Shown here in pieces: positions 9,419-17,649 of a stretch of 64,000 nucleotides of DNA. Both the position numbers and the translations under genes were made by a program. The DNA comes from Carnobacterium_A antarcticum (lineage in GTDB: Bacteria; Bacillota; Bacilli; Lactobacillales; Carnobacteriaceae): the NCBI RefSeq assembly GCF_042658365.1, contig NZ_JBHSQC010000015.1. One strand, given 5' to 3'. The notes beneath the pieces are model-generated. The model had not been told where the DNA came from. It saw nothing but the letters and a program-made list of their open reading frames with translations, and did no database searches. Numbering within the stretch: the stretch's first letter is position 1; each line of letters starts with the position of its first letter.

Positions 9419-9427
9419 AGCTTTTTA
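9400..9427 (+). terminator. Hairpin with T-run between guaA and the TerB_N gene
   Basis: AAGCTAGTC pairs perfectly with GACTAGCTT around a TTAATT loop and is followed by five T residues. An extended -10 (TGCTATAAT, 9369-9377) lies just upstream, so it could act as an attenuator for the next gene as well as a terminator for guaA. Confidence 0.6.
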
Positions 9428-9501
9428 ATTTAACTAAAATTTAGAAAATAAAAACCATATTTAAAAAATTTGATATATAGTATTTTTAGGGAGGAATAAT
9501 A

Positions 9502-10833
9502 ATGGGACTATTTGACTTATTCAAGAAAAAAAAGAAAACTACGTCACAAAACAATACCAATAATAACTTAGATATTTTTACTAAATCCATTCCACTTAAT
9601 GTAAGGAAGCTACTTTTTATTTCTGAAACAAGAACAGCTGTTAATAAAAACTCAAATACATATAACGGAATAACTATTACGCTCGGTTCTGAAAGCGATT
9701 ATGAACCATCAGAGATTATAACCACCCTACCTGTTATCAAAGGAAAAGCTGAACCATTGGGATACTATCCTTCTTACTATGAAATGTCACCTGAACAAAG
9801 ATATAATTATTTAACCTTTTTGACTAATATCAACGAACACGCTGATATCGGATATATTTTTGTGTATTATTATGGTTTGGAGAGAAAAATTTTTTTGGAT
9901 GATAGTTTATATGAAGCTGTTGACATGATAACAACCTTACAAAAAAAACATAACAATCGTTCCTTTATCGCATATTCTAATGATGCTTTAATATATGCAG
10001 CTATGAAGAAAAAAGATCCCAACATTTTACTTAATATTAATTTAGATACCTTAAGACCTGAATTGTTATTTTTAGTAAAAGGATCTTTCATTGGGGAATT
10101 TAATGCTGCGGATTTAATGGCATTGGCAAAAGGAGTAGGTTTTACTAACAATAGATATATAAAATCAACACCCGAGATATTTCAAAAAAAATTAACAGAA
10201 CTATTAATTAAAAATTATGGTTCAAAAAATTATAGGCTAGATAAATCAATGAAAATGGATACACATGAAAAAATTAGATTAACCTTATCAAATATTTCTA
10301 TAAAAAATAGAGAATTTGAATATCCAAACACTTTACTAAGTTCTAAAATTCAATCTGATATTTATTTATTACTAAAAGAAAGTCATGAAATGACTAAAAA
10401 AGATGTTGCCAACATGCGCAAAACTAAAAAAGAAACACTTCCTGAAAGTACCAATGAAGTAAATCTACCAAAAAAAGAAAAACCAGTAATTTTCATTCCA
10501 ACTGATAATTTAACATTGAAAGAAAGAATACTTTTATCAAAAGAACCATTATCAGATGGATTTGATGAAGAAATCAAAGGGATTAACTATTATAAGCAAG
10601 GAAAATATAAAGAGGCAGAAGACTGGTTATTACGGTCTGTAAAAGGAAATTTTAATGCACCAGCCTTGTACGAAAAACTTGGCATTTTATACCGTAAACA
10701 AAAACGTTATAATGATGAAGTAGAAATTTTGAAAATCGGAATAACAAATGTTGGATTTAATCCAAAATTAAACGAACGACTTGCTAAAGCAATAGAAATC
10801 AATGAGAAAAATAAACTCAAATCAAAAAAATAG
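9502..10833 (+). CDS. TerB N-terminal-domain protein with C-terminal TPR region
   Basis: A 443-aa soluble protein. Residues 87-130 (GYYPSYYEMSPEQRYNYL ... DIGYIFVYYYGLERK) match the pattern of the TerB_N domain found in proteins associated with TerB/tellurite-type stress modules. A Lys-rich N-terminus (FKKKKK) precedes it. Residues about 350-430 contain two tetratricopeptide-like helices pairs (GINYYKQGKYKEAEDWLLRS; LYEKLGILYRKQKRYNDEVEIL). No enzyme motif is seen. GGGAGGA precedes the ATG. It lies inside the guaA island and is flanked by 33-bp direct repeats, suggesting it moved as a unit. Function unknown. Confidence 0.7.
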   Translation: MGLFDLFKKKKKTTSQNNTNNNLDIFTKSIPLNVRKLLFISETRTAVNKNSNTYNGITITLGSESDYEPSEIITTLPVIKGKAEPLGYYPSYYEMSPEQRYNYLTFLTNINEHADIGYIFVYYYGLERKIFLDDSLYEAVDMITTLQKKHNNRSFIAYSNDALIYAAMKKKDPNILLNINLDTLRPELLFLVKGSFIGEFNAADLMALAKGVGFTNNRYIKSTPEIFQKKLTELLIKNYGSKNYRLDKSMKMDTHEKIRLTLSNISIKNREFEYPNTLLSSKIQSDIYLLLKESHEMTKKDVANMRKTKKETLPESTNEVNLPKKEKPVIFIPTDNLTLKERILLSKEPLSDGFDEEIKGINYYKQGKYKEAEDWLLRSVKGNFNAPALYEKLGILYRKQKRYNDEVEILKIGITNVGFNPKLNERLAKAIEINEKNKLKSKK

Positions 10834-10866
10834 GTCACAATGACTATTGAAATAATAATCTATTCT

Positions 10867-10899
10867 CATTGTGACAATCGAAGCTAGTCTTAATTGACT
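10867..10899 (+). repeat. 33-bp direct repeat, copy 2
   Basis: Near-identical to 9386-9418. Its start also pairs with 10834-10843 as a 10-bp inverted repeat (GTCACAATGA / TCATTGTGAC). It is followed by eight T residues, so together with the partial stem it may terminate the TerB_N gene. Confidence 0.8.
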
Positions 10900-11010
10900 G
10901 TTTTTTTTATTATCTTACTGGCAATTTTGTATATTGCCCTTTGGAAAAGCTGGAAGTAACCAGTTAAACATAAATCCGTTGTGGCCTTAGCCGCCGTCTA
11001 AATACGAGAA

Positions 11011-11046
11011 AAGCGACTTACTCTTTATTGAGCAGGTCGCTTATTT
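11011..11046. terminator. Hairpin at the 3' side of the broken HTH gene
   Basis: AAGCGAC (11011-11017) pairs with GTCGCTT (11036-11042) and T-rich sequence follows on the plus strand; A-rich sequence precedes it, so it could terminate the minus-strand gene remnant, whose stop codon lies inside the hairpin. Confidence 0.5.
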
Positions 11047-11226
11047 TTATACACTGAACTAGTAAATCTTCTTTCTCTTTAGGAGATAGCTGTTTAACTT
11101 TCTCGATCTCGTTATCTTCATCAATATCAAATTAAAAAAATTCTGTGTATGACATACTAAAACCCTCAATTAACTTATCCAATGTTGGAACTGAAAGATT
11201 AAACTTTCCATTTTCAACTTATTAAC
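11018..11226 (-). pseudogene. Remnant of an XRE-type helix-turn-helix regulator
   Basis: On the minus strand a frame reads VENGKFNLSVPTLDKLIEGF, the recognisable end of an HTH_3 domain, then SMSYTEFF, an in-frame TAA, and FDIDEDNEIEKVKQL continuing to a natural stop. Upstream of VENG the frame has several stops and the N-terminal helices are absent. It is therefore a 5'-truncated gene with a nonsense codon, probably the former regulator of the element. The stretch 10900-11010 shows no gene. Confidence 0.65.
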
Positions 11227-11323
11227 ATACCTAAAATTTAAAATAAGTGGTCGACTGAACAAACATTCAAAACAAAACAAGAGCTACTTGATTCATCAAA
11301 TGCATTATTCGGAGGTGCTTAAA

Positions 11324-11563
11324 ATGGGACAGTTATGGAAAACTGCTTCTGATGAAATATCTCGTAGGTCTAATCGTTCCGAAACTTCTGAGCATTTTGA
11401 ATTTAAAGAACTATTTTTATTAAGTCCTCACTCACTGCTTGAACTTCAAAAAGTTAAAAAATGGCGACAAGAGAAGTTTCCACGTGAGAAAGGACGACCT
11501 ACAGTTGGTCATGAATCACATAAAAAATTTTATGACAGATATAAGCTGAATTTCAAAAACTAG
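11324..11563 (+). CDS. Small basic protein of unknown function in the island
   Basis: 79 aa, rich in Lys, Arg and His, no membrane segment. The ATG at 11324 has GGAGGTG 6 nt upstream, which favours it over the ATG at 11288. The C-terminal half (KKWRQEKFPREKGRPTVGHE) is basic, compatible with nucleic-acid binding. It lies 50 bp before the integrase gene, a position where excisionases often occur, but I see no excisionase motif. Function not recognised. Confidence 0.5.
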   Translation: MGQLWKTASDEISRRSNRSETSEHFEFKELFLLSPHSLLELQKVKKWRQEKFPREKGRPTVGHESHKKFYDRYKLNFKN

Positions 11564-11612
11564 TTGACCCTCGCCACTCGCTTGATAAAATGCCATAAAG
11601 GAGCTAATTATT

Positions 11613-12855
11613 ATGACCAAAAAAAATATACAGAACAACAGGAACACCGGGGATTTACATTTATGATGTTAAGGCAAAAGTGAAAAGATACTATATTCAG
11701 TTCCATTACGGTAAGAACACTCGTACTGATGAGCCTATTGTAATCAAACGAATGATCGACAGAGACAAGTCACCCATCACTTCTATTTCAAGAGCAAAAG
11801 AATACATGAAAGAGTTAAAAGAGGACGCTGAAAAAGATTTAAAGTTAAAGTATGATAATCACATGAGCTACACATGATTACATGAACAATATTTACATTC
11901 CCGCATACAAAACTGAAGTACAATCTAGTACTTTTGATACCAGACTAAAAAATCTAGAAAATATACGAGATAGATTCGGTCATTTAGCACTAAAAGACAT
12001 CACTGCTCAACATACTCAAGATTTTAGAACCTATCTCTTAACTTTAAAAAAAGATGGTGGTTCTGGCTATTCACAGGTTACTTCTAGTTTAGTGTTCGGA
12101 ATTTTCAGGAAAACGCTAGATAAAGCTGTCGAGTTAGACTATTTAGATGCAAATGTCTCAATGAAAATTAAAGCCGTTCCCAAAGGCAAAGCTAACGTCC
12201 CTTACTGGACAAAAGATGAGTTCGAACAAGTTGTTTCTCACATTTATATTGATGACTTCTACCAACATTTAAACTTCGTCATGTTGTGGACTTACTTTAC
12301 GACTGGCCTCCGCGTAAATGAGGGATGTGCTTTGTACTGGGAAGATATCAATTTTAAAAAGAAAACAATGAGTATTAATCACACCATTGAAATTAAGAAC
12401 AAAGATAATTGGACTCGTAAAACCGGCACGAAAACAAAAAGTGGCGTACGAATTATTTCACTTGATGATGACACTATCAACATCTTAAAAAAATGAAAAA
12501 ACGACAAACTCAACAATGTTCCACTAATTTTATCTTTAGTTATAATGGTCATCCTATGCAAAAATCGACAATCGGATGAATCATTGAACGCTATGCAAAA
12601 CTTGCTGGGGTCCATAGAATTCAAGCTAAAGGTTTAAGACACTCTCATGCATCGTACTTAATCAATGACTTTAATGTGGATATTCTTATGTTAAGTAAAA
12701 GACTAGGTCACTCTGGGCCTGAGATAACCCTACGTCATTATTCTCATATGTATCCTAATCGAGATGAAGTAATTGCAGAGAATATTACTGGTCATATTAA
12801 TATTCAAACGTCTAAAACGAATCAAGTTAAGTTTAACGGGAATCAGTCTATTTAA
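11613..12855 (+). pseudogene. Tyrosine site-specific integrase, decayed
   Basis: The reconstructed protein is a phage/ICE-type tyrosine recombinase. It has the arm-binding N-terminus (IYRTTGTPGIYIYDVKAK), the core-binding domain, and the catalytic residues in TTGLRVNEG (Arg), GLRHSHASYL (His-x-x-x box) and GHSGPEITLRHYSHMY (His and Tyr nucleophile). It is broken by a frameshift in an A8 run at 11619-11626, another between the arm-binding and core-binding parts near 11860-11885, a third in the A-rich run near 12488-12496, and an in-frame TGA near 12578. AAAGGAG lies 9 nt before the ATG. The right-hand part alone spans all catalytic residues except the first Arg, so no intact enzyme is made. 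Confidence 0.85.
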
Positions 12856-12961
12856 AAATACATCACAATTAGGACTTACTTCACTCATTGCGTACTAATG
12901 TAATAGGAAGTATACTATAATAGTATATTTCTTATTACTTTTTATATTGGAGGATTTAAAT

Positions 12962-13962
12962 ATGGCCTTACCTAAAATATTTGTGAGCTCTACATATTAT
13001 GACTTAATGCATATTAGAAATGATATCGAAACTTTTATTAAAAATCTTGGTTATGAACCTATTCTGCATGAACGAAATAATGTCACATATAACCAAATTG
13101 ACACATTGGAAGATTCTTGCTATAGAGAGATTGAAAATTGTGAAATATTAGTTTGTATTATCGGAAACAAATTTGGAACTGAATCAAATTCAAATAACTA
13201 TTCAATTACAATGAAAGAATTACAAACTGCAATAACTCAACAAAAAAAGTATATGCATTCATTCAAAAAGATGTATCTGTCGAAAATAGGGTGTATTTAA
13301 AAAATAAAGATAATACTCACTTCGTCCCAGCAGTAGTTGACGATGTCAGAGTTCATGATTTTATTGCTAATTTAAAAAGTACTGTGAAAAATTTTCCAAT
13401 TACTGATTTTGAAAGCGTTAATGATATCATTAATTCTTTACGTTCGCAGTTCGCTGGGTTATTTCAAAATTTATTGCAGAGAGAAATGACTCTCACTGAG
13501 TCAAAAACTTTATATGATTTAAATACTGTTTCTGATAAGATGCATGGTATGATTGATTCAATGTCTTCAACAAACAAAGAAGTATTGGCTATGCTAAGTA
13601 GTACACTCTTTGTTACTCATGAGATAACTCAAAAATTAATGGACACTCTTTCAATATCTGATTTTAGAGTCTTAATTCATAATAAAATAGGAATGATACG
13701 TTTCATTGAATCTCTCGGTTTTACCGGAGATGATGATCCTTTCTCAGATGAATATCAAAGAACTCTACAAACATCTAAACAATATTTAAAAATATCACAA
13801 GATATATTTGATGAACATGGTAATCTCATAAGATATCCAGATAGCGAAACTATAAATAGTGCTTTTGAATTTCGAGTAGTAAAAACTCAGGAATCTATTG
13901 GACAAATTGATATAAACGATGATGATTTACCTTTTAATTACTTAACACGATATCAATACTAA
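12962..13962 (+). pseudogene. DUF4062 protein, split by one frameshift
   Basis: Residues 1-90 (LPKIFVSSTYYDLMHIRNDIETFI ... CEILVCIIGNKFGT) are a typical DUF4062 N-terminal domain, a Rossmann-like module often found in predicted conflict and defence proteins. The frame is lost at an A7 run (13242-13248); adding one A restores a continuous protein of about 333 aa that reads QQKKVYAFIQKDVSVENRVYLKNKD and continues to the stop. The C-terminal ~200 residues are predominantly helical and I do not recognise them. GGAGG precedes the ATG. The break may be a mutation, a phase-variable tract or a sequencing error. Confidence 0.7.
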
Positions 13963-14032
13963 ATTAAAAACTCAATAAATACTATTAACATCCAAAATTA
14001 AACTAGTCTAAATATTATGGGGGGAAATATAA

Positions 14033-14632
14033 TTGAAATTTGATTTAAACATAACGGATATACTCAACTTGCCTGTAAAAATAATGTCTGCTCTTGCTTT
14101 AGCAAGCGGATTAATGCTTTTATTACCAGCAAAGTTTTTAAAGGCACTTTATCTAACACCTTTCATTAACAAATACGGTTTCATAATTGGATTAATTTTT
14201 ATTGTATCTTTTTCTATTTTGATAGTTACTTTATTTATCCAAATATTTAACTTCATATCAAAAAAAAGAAAATTGAAACTGTTCTACAAAAATGCTGAAA
14301 AGCGTTTAAGAAAGTTAAGTCCTTATGAAATTTGCATTGTACTAAGTTTATTTGAAAATGAAAATTACACAAACTTATTACCTTTAAATGATGGTGCTGT
14401 AAGAAAAATAGAAAGCGAAATGATTATCGGGAAAGCAACTAATCAATATATGATATCTGATCTAAATACTGCTAAATTCCCTTACCTGTTGCAACCTTGG
14501 GTAGTAGACGAGTTAAAAGGAAAATCTGAACTTCTTGATTTTTTTGAAAATACAGTGGAAGACTTTTTGAAAAGCGAAGACAATCAAAAACTAGTTTTCA
14601 ATGCTCTTGTTAAACAATCAGATTACTATTAA
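14033..14632 (+). CDS. SieB-like superinfection-exclusion membrane protein
   Basis: 199 aa starting at TTG with GGGGGGA upstream. The N-terminus DILNLPVKIMSALALASGLMLLLP followed by LTPFINKYGFIIGLIFIVSF is the pattern of the SieB family (superinfection exclusion protein B): two transmembrane helices (about residues 15-34 and 48-72) and a basic linker (KKRKLKLF), then a ~120-residue cytoplasmic domain. SieB of lambdoid phages blocks superinfecting phage. Position beside a DUF4062 gene inside an integrated element supports a phage-defence role, which remains inferred. The C-terminal domain is not recognised. Confidence 0.65.
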   Translation: MKFDLNITDILNLPVKIMSALALASGLMLLLPAKFLKALYLTPFINKYGFIIGLIFIVSFSILIVTLFIQIFNFISKKRKLKLFYKNAEKRLRKLSPYEICIVLSLFENENYTNLLPLNDGAVRKIESEMIIGKATNQYMISDLNTAKFPYLLQPWVVDELKGKSELLDFFENTVEDFLKSEDNQKLVFNALVKQSDYY

Positions 14633-14864
14633 CAGCGCATTTAAGATTCAGAATAGATTAGTTGATGAAACGTAACCCTTGGTGTGTGACCTAGAATACT
14701 GTGGCAGCATCTTGTTAAATCATTTCAAACAAACTATATGAACACAAATGTTATTTATGCTGTTGAATAAAACAGACTAGTTCTGAGACCCTTACTATGA
14801 CCTTCAACTTTTTCAAACTGTTCAAAAGTAGTACTCGATTGTCTTTTAACCTTAACGAATTGAT

Positions 14865-14877
14865 TAGAGTGGGAATA
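14865..14877 (+). repeat. Right attachment-site repeat (attR core)
   Basis: Exact copy of the guaA 3' end motif TAGAGTGGGAATA, followed by A and then by a strong terminator. Read in the guaA frame it supplies ...EWE-stop with TAA, the likely ancestral end of guaA before integration. Confidence 0.7.
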
Positions 14878-14884
14878 ACAAAAA

Positions 14885-14925
14885 AATCCTGTAAGTATTG
14901 GAAACAATACTTACAGGGTTTTTAT
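14885..14925. terminator. Strong bidirectional terminator, probably the original guaA terminator
   Basis: CCTGTAAGTATTG (14888-14900), loop GAAA, and a perfect complement (14905-14917), with A-run before and T-run after. It directly follows the right copy of the guaA end sequence and also faces the 3' end of uvsE. The interval 14633-14864 contains no supported gene. Confidence 0.85.
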
Positions 14926-14959
14926 TTGGAATGATTTCGGTTTATTTACTAATAACCTT

Positions 14960-16210
14960 TCAAAAATGAAAATAATAACTGTTCAATAAATACGTATTCT
15001 CATATTTTGCTGCCATTTTTAATAAGAGGCTTTTTATAGCCTTTATTGAATAGGTTCCTTTTTTAAATGATCCGATATAGGAAGCATACTTTTTCTTTTC
15101 GTTTTCTGTGGCTTCATCTTTAAAATAGCCCCATACATGAGAAGCAGCGTTTATCTGTGTTCCTTGGCTGGGTTCTATAGTAAGAGCTTGATCGATAAGC
15201 GCATAAAATTCTATCACAGGATAGCCTTCTTTACCTTTTAAAAGGCTCCTGATCTCTTGATAACGATTTGGATCGTGTTCGAGTATATTGTATTTATATC
15301 TAGCCCATTCTTTTTCTAAATTGCTTATCTTTTTATTACCGTCAATCAGATTATTAACTTTAACGGCAGAAAGGTTTTTATCTTTTACTTCAAGCATGAT
15401 GTCGACGTCAGGAATAGCGTTCAAAAACTCATTAAACACTTCTAAATTGATTGTTTTAGAATGGCTGCCCGCTCTTTTTAAATGAGCCCCTTGGGAGTAG
15501 TGGATCTTTTGGACCCCGTCATCGGCTTTCCAAGTGTTATTTACTAAGGATATAAAATAATGATCATCTTTAGATCTATCAAATGGAAGGAGCTCATTAT
15601 GAAGATTATCATACACTACAGGAATACGGTTAGCTGTGCCAATTTGTAATACATCGCCTATATTGTAAGATTTATCATCATTTTCAATGACGAGTCTATT
15701 TTTGACTCCTTGGCTCAACAGCTGATAGTTTTTTCCAAATCTTACAATAGCTGCTTTTTTATCGCCGTATACGCCTCCAATGTGCAAAATAATTTTACTG
15801 GATTTGCCTGTCCCAAGTGCATTTAAAAATCGATTATGATAGTTTAAGTCTTCTACAGCTCTTTTCACAACGTCTTCATTGGGGGAGTTTAAAACAGTGT
15901 ATTGTCCAGGGTGCATAGATACTCTGATATTTTCCAGCTTTAATTTTTCGCCGATTAAACGAAATTTTTCTTTAAAGATTTCATCCCAAGGAAGGCTATT
16001 GACAGGGCTTGATCCGAACGGAATGATATCTGAACTGATTCTAAAAAGCGTAATGCCCATTTTTATGTTGTAATCTATAATTCTATCTAATGTTTCTAAG
16101 TTGTGTTCTGTAATGTTCAACAGATTTTCTTTCGTCGCGGTCTTAAGTGTACATGTTCTAAAGTTTGTGTTGTATACGCCAAGTGTTAAGCATGCATATC
16201 CGATTTTCAT
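14960..16210 (-). CDS. uvsE: UV DNA damage endonuclease UvsE
   Basis: UVDE-family apurinic-endonuclease-like TIM barrel that nicks 5' to UV photoproducts. The first residues MKIGYACLTLGV, SSDIIPFGSS, the metal-site motif SMHPGQYTVLNS near residue 100, HIGGVYGDK, LVIENDDKSYN, VVYDNLHNE, HYSQG and MLEVKDKN match the family. The ATG at 16210 has AAAGGAG 6 nt upstream, better than the ATG at 16216. At 416 aa it has ~100 residues beyond the catalytic domain, as in Bacillus homologues. Apparently monocistronic; it lies just outside the guaA island. Confidence 0.9.
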   Translation of the reverse strand: MKIGYACLTLGVYNTNFRTCTLKTATKENLLNITEHNLETLDRIIDYNIKMGITLFRISSDIIPFGSSPVNSLPWDEIFKEKFRLIGEKLKLENIRVSMHPGQYTVLNSPNEDVVKRAVEDLNYHNRFLNALGTGKSSKIILHIGGVYGDKKAAIVRFGKNYQLLSQGVKNRLVIENDDKSYNIGDVLQIGTANRIPVVYDNLHNELLPFDRSKDDHYFISLVNNTWKADDGVQKIHYSQGAHLKRAGSHSKTINLEVFNEFLNAIPDVDIMLEVKDKNLSAVKVNNLIDGNKKISNLEKEWARYKYNILEHDPNRYQEIRSLLKGKEGYPVIEFYALIDQALTIEPSQGTQINAASHVWGYFKDEATENEKKKYASYIGSFKKGTYSIKAIKSLLLKMAAKYENTYLLNSYYFHF

Positions 16211-16280
16211 AAGCATCTCCTTTTAAACAATATACTATTCTATGGAAAGTTGTAAAAAAGCTTTTGGTAATAGGAACTAT

Positions 16281-16694
16281 TTACTGCTCACTGATTTTAT
16301 GAAAAAGGCTTAAAAAAGTTTCTTTTTCTTTTGACGAAAGAACGTTCAACAGGTTGGTATTGATTTTTGCTTCGGTAGCACGAGCTTCTTTTAATAATTC
16401 TAAGCCCTGTTCAGTAATCGCTAATCGTGTAATGCGACGGTCTTTATCGTCATAAATACGTTGTGCATAATTTTCTTTTACGATCATGGTAGCTATATTA
16501 GTCATTGCACCAGGCGTTACTTTTAAAAAGTTAGCCAGTGTAACTTGTTTTAGCGGTCCTTTTGTTTTTAATTCACCTAAGACTAACAATGCAGAAATAC
16601 TAATTCGGTGAGGAAAAGAAGCTGACCATTGGTTCATGACCGTTTGTGTATACTGATTGACTGAGTAGAGCAATTCCAAATTTTGATGCATCAT
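16281..16694 (-). CDS. MarR-family transcriptional regulator
   Basis: 137 aa with the winged-helix pattern of MarR: ALLVLGELKTKGPLKQVTLANFLKVTPGAMTNIATMIVKENYAQRIYDDKDRRITRLAITEQG, i.e. recognition helix near residues 65-80 and the DKDRR wing. GGAGG precedes tandem ATGs. It is divergent from an SDR gene, and a perfect 18-bp palindrome sits between them, so it probably represses that gene and perhaps itself. The ligand is unknown. Confidence 0.85.
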   Translation of the reverse strand: MMHQNLELLYSVNQYTQTVMNQWSASFPHRISISALLVLGELKTKGPLKQVTLANFLKVTPGAMTNIATMIVKENYAQRIYDDKDRRITRLAITEQGLELLKEARATEAKINTNLLNVLSSKEKETFLSLFHKISEQ

Positions 16695-16756
16695 CCATTT
16701 CCTCCATCTGTTTAATATAGTAGGTTAAGTTTAATTCTTTTTAGTTTACTTATCAA

Positions 16757-16774
16757 TAGTTTAGCGCTAAACTA
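16757..16774. promoter_or_regulatory. 18-bp palindromic operator between marR and the SDR gene
   Basis: TAGTTTAGCGCTAAACTA is a perfect palindrome, 40 bp before the SDR start and 63 bp before the marR start. A partial copy (TTTTAGTTTACTT) lies at 16739-16751. MarR proteins bind 16-20-bp palindromes, so this is the likely operator. Confidence 0.7.
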
Positions 16775-16813
16775 ATTATGGAGTTTTTCATGAATAGAAG
16801 GGTGGAAGTTTAC

Positions 16814-17566
16814 ATGTTACTAGAGAATAAGGTCGCCATTATTACAGGCGGTGCTGGCGGTATTGGAGCGGGTATATCAAGAGCGTTAGCTGCAGAAGGC
16901 GCCAATATTGCGATTATCGATTTGAATGAAGAAAAAGGTGCAGAACTTGTCAAAGAATTAGAAGGCGTGGGCGTTCAGGCATTATTTTTAAAAAAAGATA
17001 TCTCATTAGAAGAAAATGCAAAAGAAATAAGAGCGGCTGTTATTAAGAAATTCGGCAAAATCGATGTTTTGATTAATAATGCGCATGCATCTCGACAAGC
17101 TGCTTTTATGGAGACTACAAACGAGATGTTTGAATTATCTTTTAAAACTGGCTTTTTAGCCACGTTATTTCTAATGCGTGCTTGTTATGAAGATTTAAAA
17201 GCAACAAAAGGCGCGGTGATCAACTTTGGATCAGGTTCAGCTATGAAGGGAATGGAAACACAAGCTTCATACGCAGCAAGTAAAGAAGCCATACGTGGTT
17301 TGTCTCGTGTAGTTGCAAATGAGTGGGCACCAGAAGGCATTCGAGTGAATATCATTTCTCCCATTGCAGAAACTGAAGGTGTAAAAGATTGGAAAGAGAA
17401 GTTCCCAGCTGAATTTGAAGCGATGATTGACCGAATTCCTCTTAAACGTTTGGGCGATCCGCAAAAAGATATCGGACAAGCAGCTGTTTTCTTAGCTAGT
17501 GATATGAGCAGTTTTATGACCGGTCAAACATTGATGGTCGACGGCGGTTCTATTCAACTTTATTAA
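16814..17566 (+). CDS. Short-chain dehydrogenase/reductase
   Basis: Classical SDR of 250 aa. The NAD(P)-binding TGGAGGIGAG is near residues 9-18, D39-type acidic residue in IIDLN suggests preference for NAD(H), and the catalytic YAASK is near 152-156. The usual NNAG is NNAH here. C-terminal MTGQTLMVDGG is typical. The ATG at 16814 has GGTGGA 7 nt upstream. Regulated presumably by the divergent MarR protein, which suggests a role with aromatic or other toxic carbonyl compounds; the substrate is unknown. Confidence 0.85.
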   Translation: MLLENKVAIITGGAGGIGAGISRALAAEGANIAIIDLNEEKGAELVKELEGVGVQALFLKKDISLEENAKEIRAAVIKKFGKIDVLINNAHASRQAAFMETTNEMFELSFKTGFLATLFLMRACYEDLKATKGAVINFGSGSAMKGMETQASYAASKEAIRGLSRVVANEWAPEGIRVNIISPIAETEGVKDWKEKFPAEFEAMIDRIPLKRLGDPQKDIGQAAVFLASDMSSFMTGQTLMVDGGSIQLY

Positions 17567-17592
17567 ATAAAACGATACCGAGATAGACGAAA

Positions 17593-17632
17593 AAAAAGAT
17601 TCGCCAAAGCTAAAAATTTGGCGAATCTTTTT
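17593..17632. terminator. Bidirectional terminator between SDR and ndk
   Basis: A 16-bp stem (AAAAAGATTCGCCAAA with its complement) with flanking A and T runs serves both convergent genes. Confidence 0.9.
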
Positions 17633-17649
17633 TTATTGAGAGTAGCTTT

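Larger units (their letters stand above)
9266..14877 (+). mobile_element. Degenerate integrative element in the guaA 3' end
   Basis: About 5.6 kb of very AT-rich DNA bounded by an identical 13-bp sequence (TAGAGTGGGAATA) that at the left is the last codons of guaA. guaA 3' ends are a known integration target of tyrosine-recombinase genomic islands. The interval holds a tyrosine integrase gene (broken) plus genes unlike the housekeeping surroundings. Immediately after the right repeat comes a TAA-like end and a perfect 13-bp-stem terminator, the arrangement expected for the original guaA terminus. The element probably can no longer excise on its own. Confidence 0.75.

Noticed and set aside
9386..10899. 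Pair of 33-bp repeats as a CRISPR array
   Set aside because: Only two copies 1.5 kb apart with a gene between; no regular spacers and no cas genes.
14755..14850. Minus-strand peptide ending QSSTTFEQFEKVEGHSKGL
   Set aside because: Short, no start or Shine-Dalgarno, and no family recognised; it may be a gene fragment but cannot be supported.
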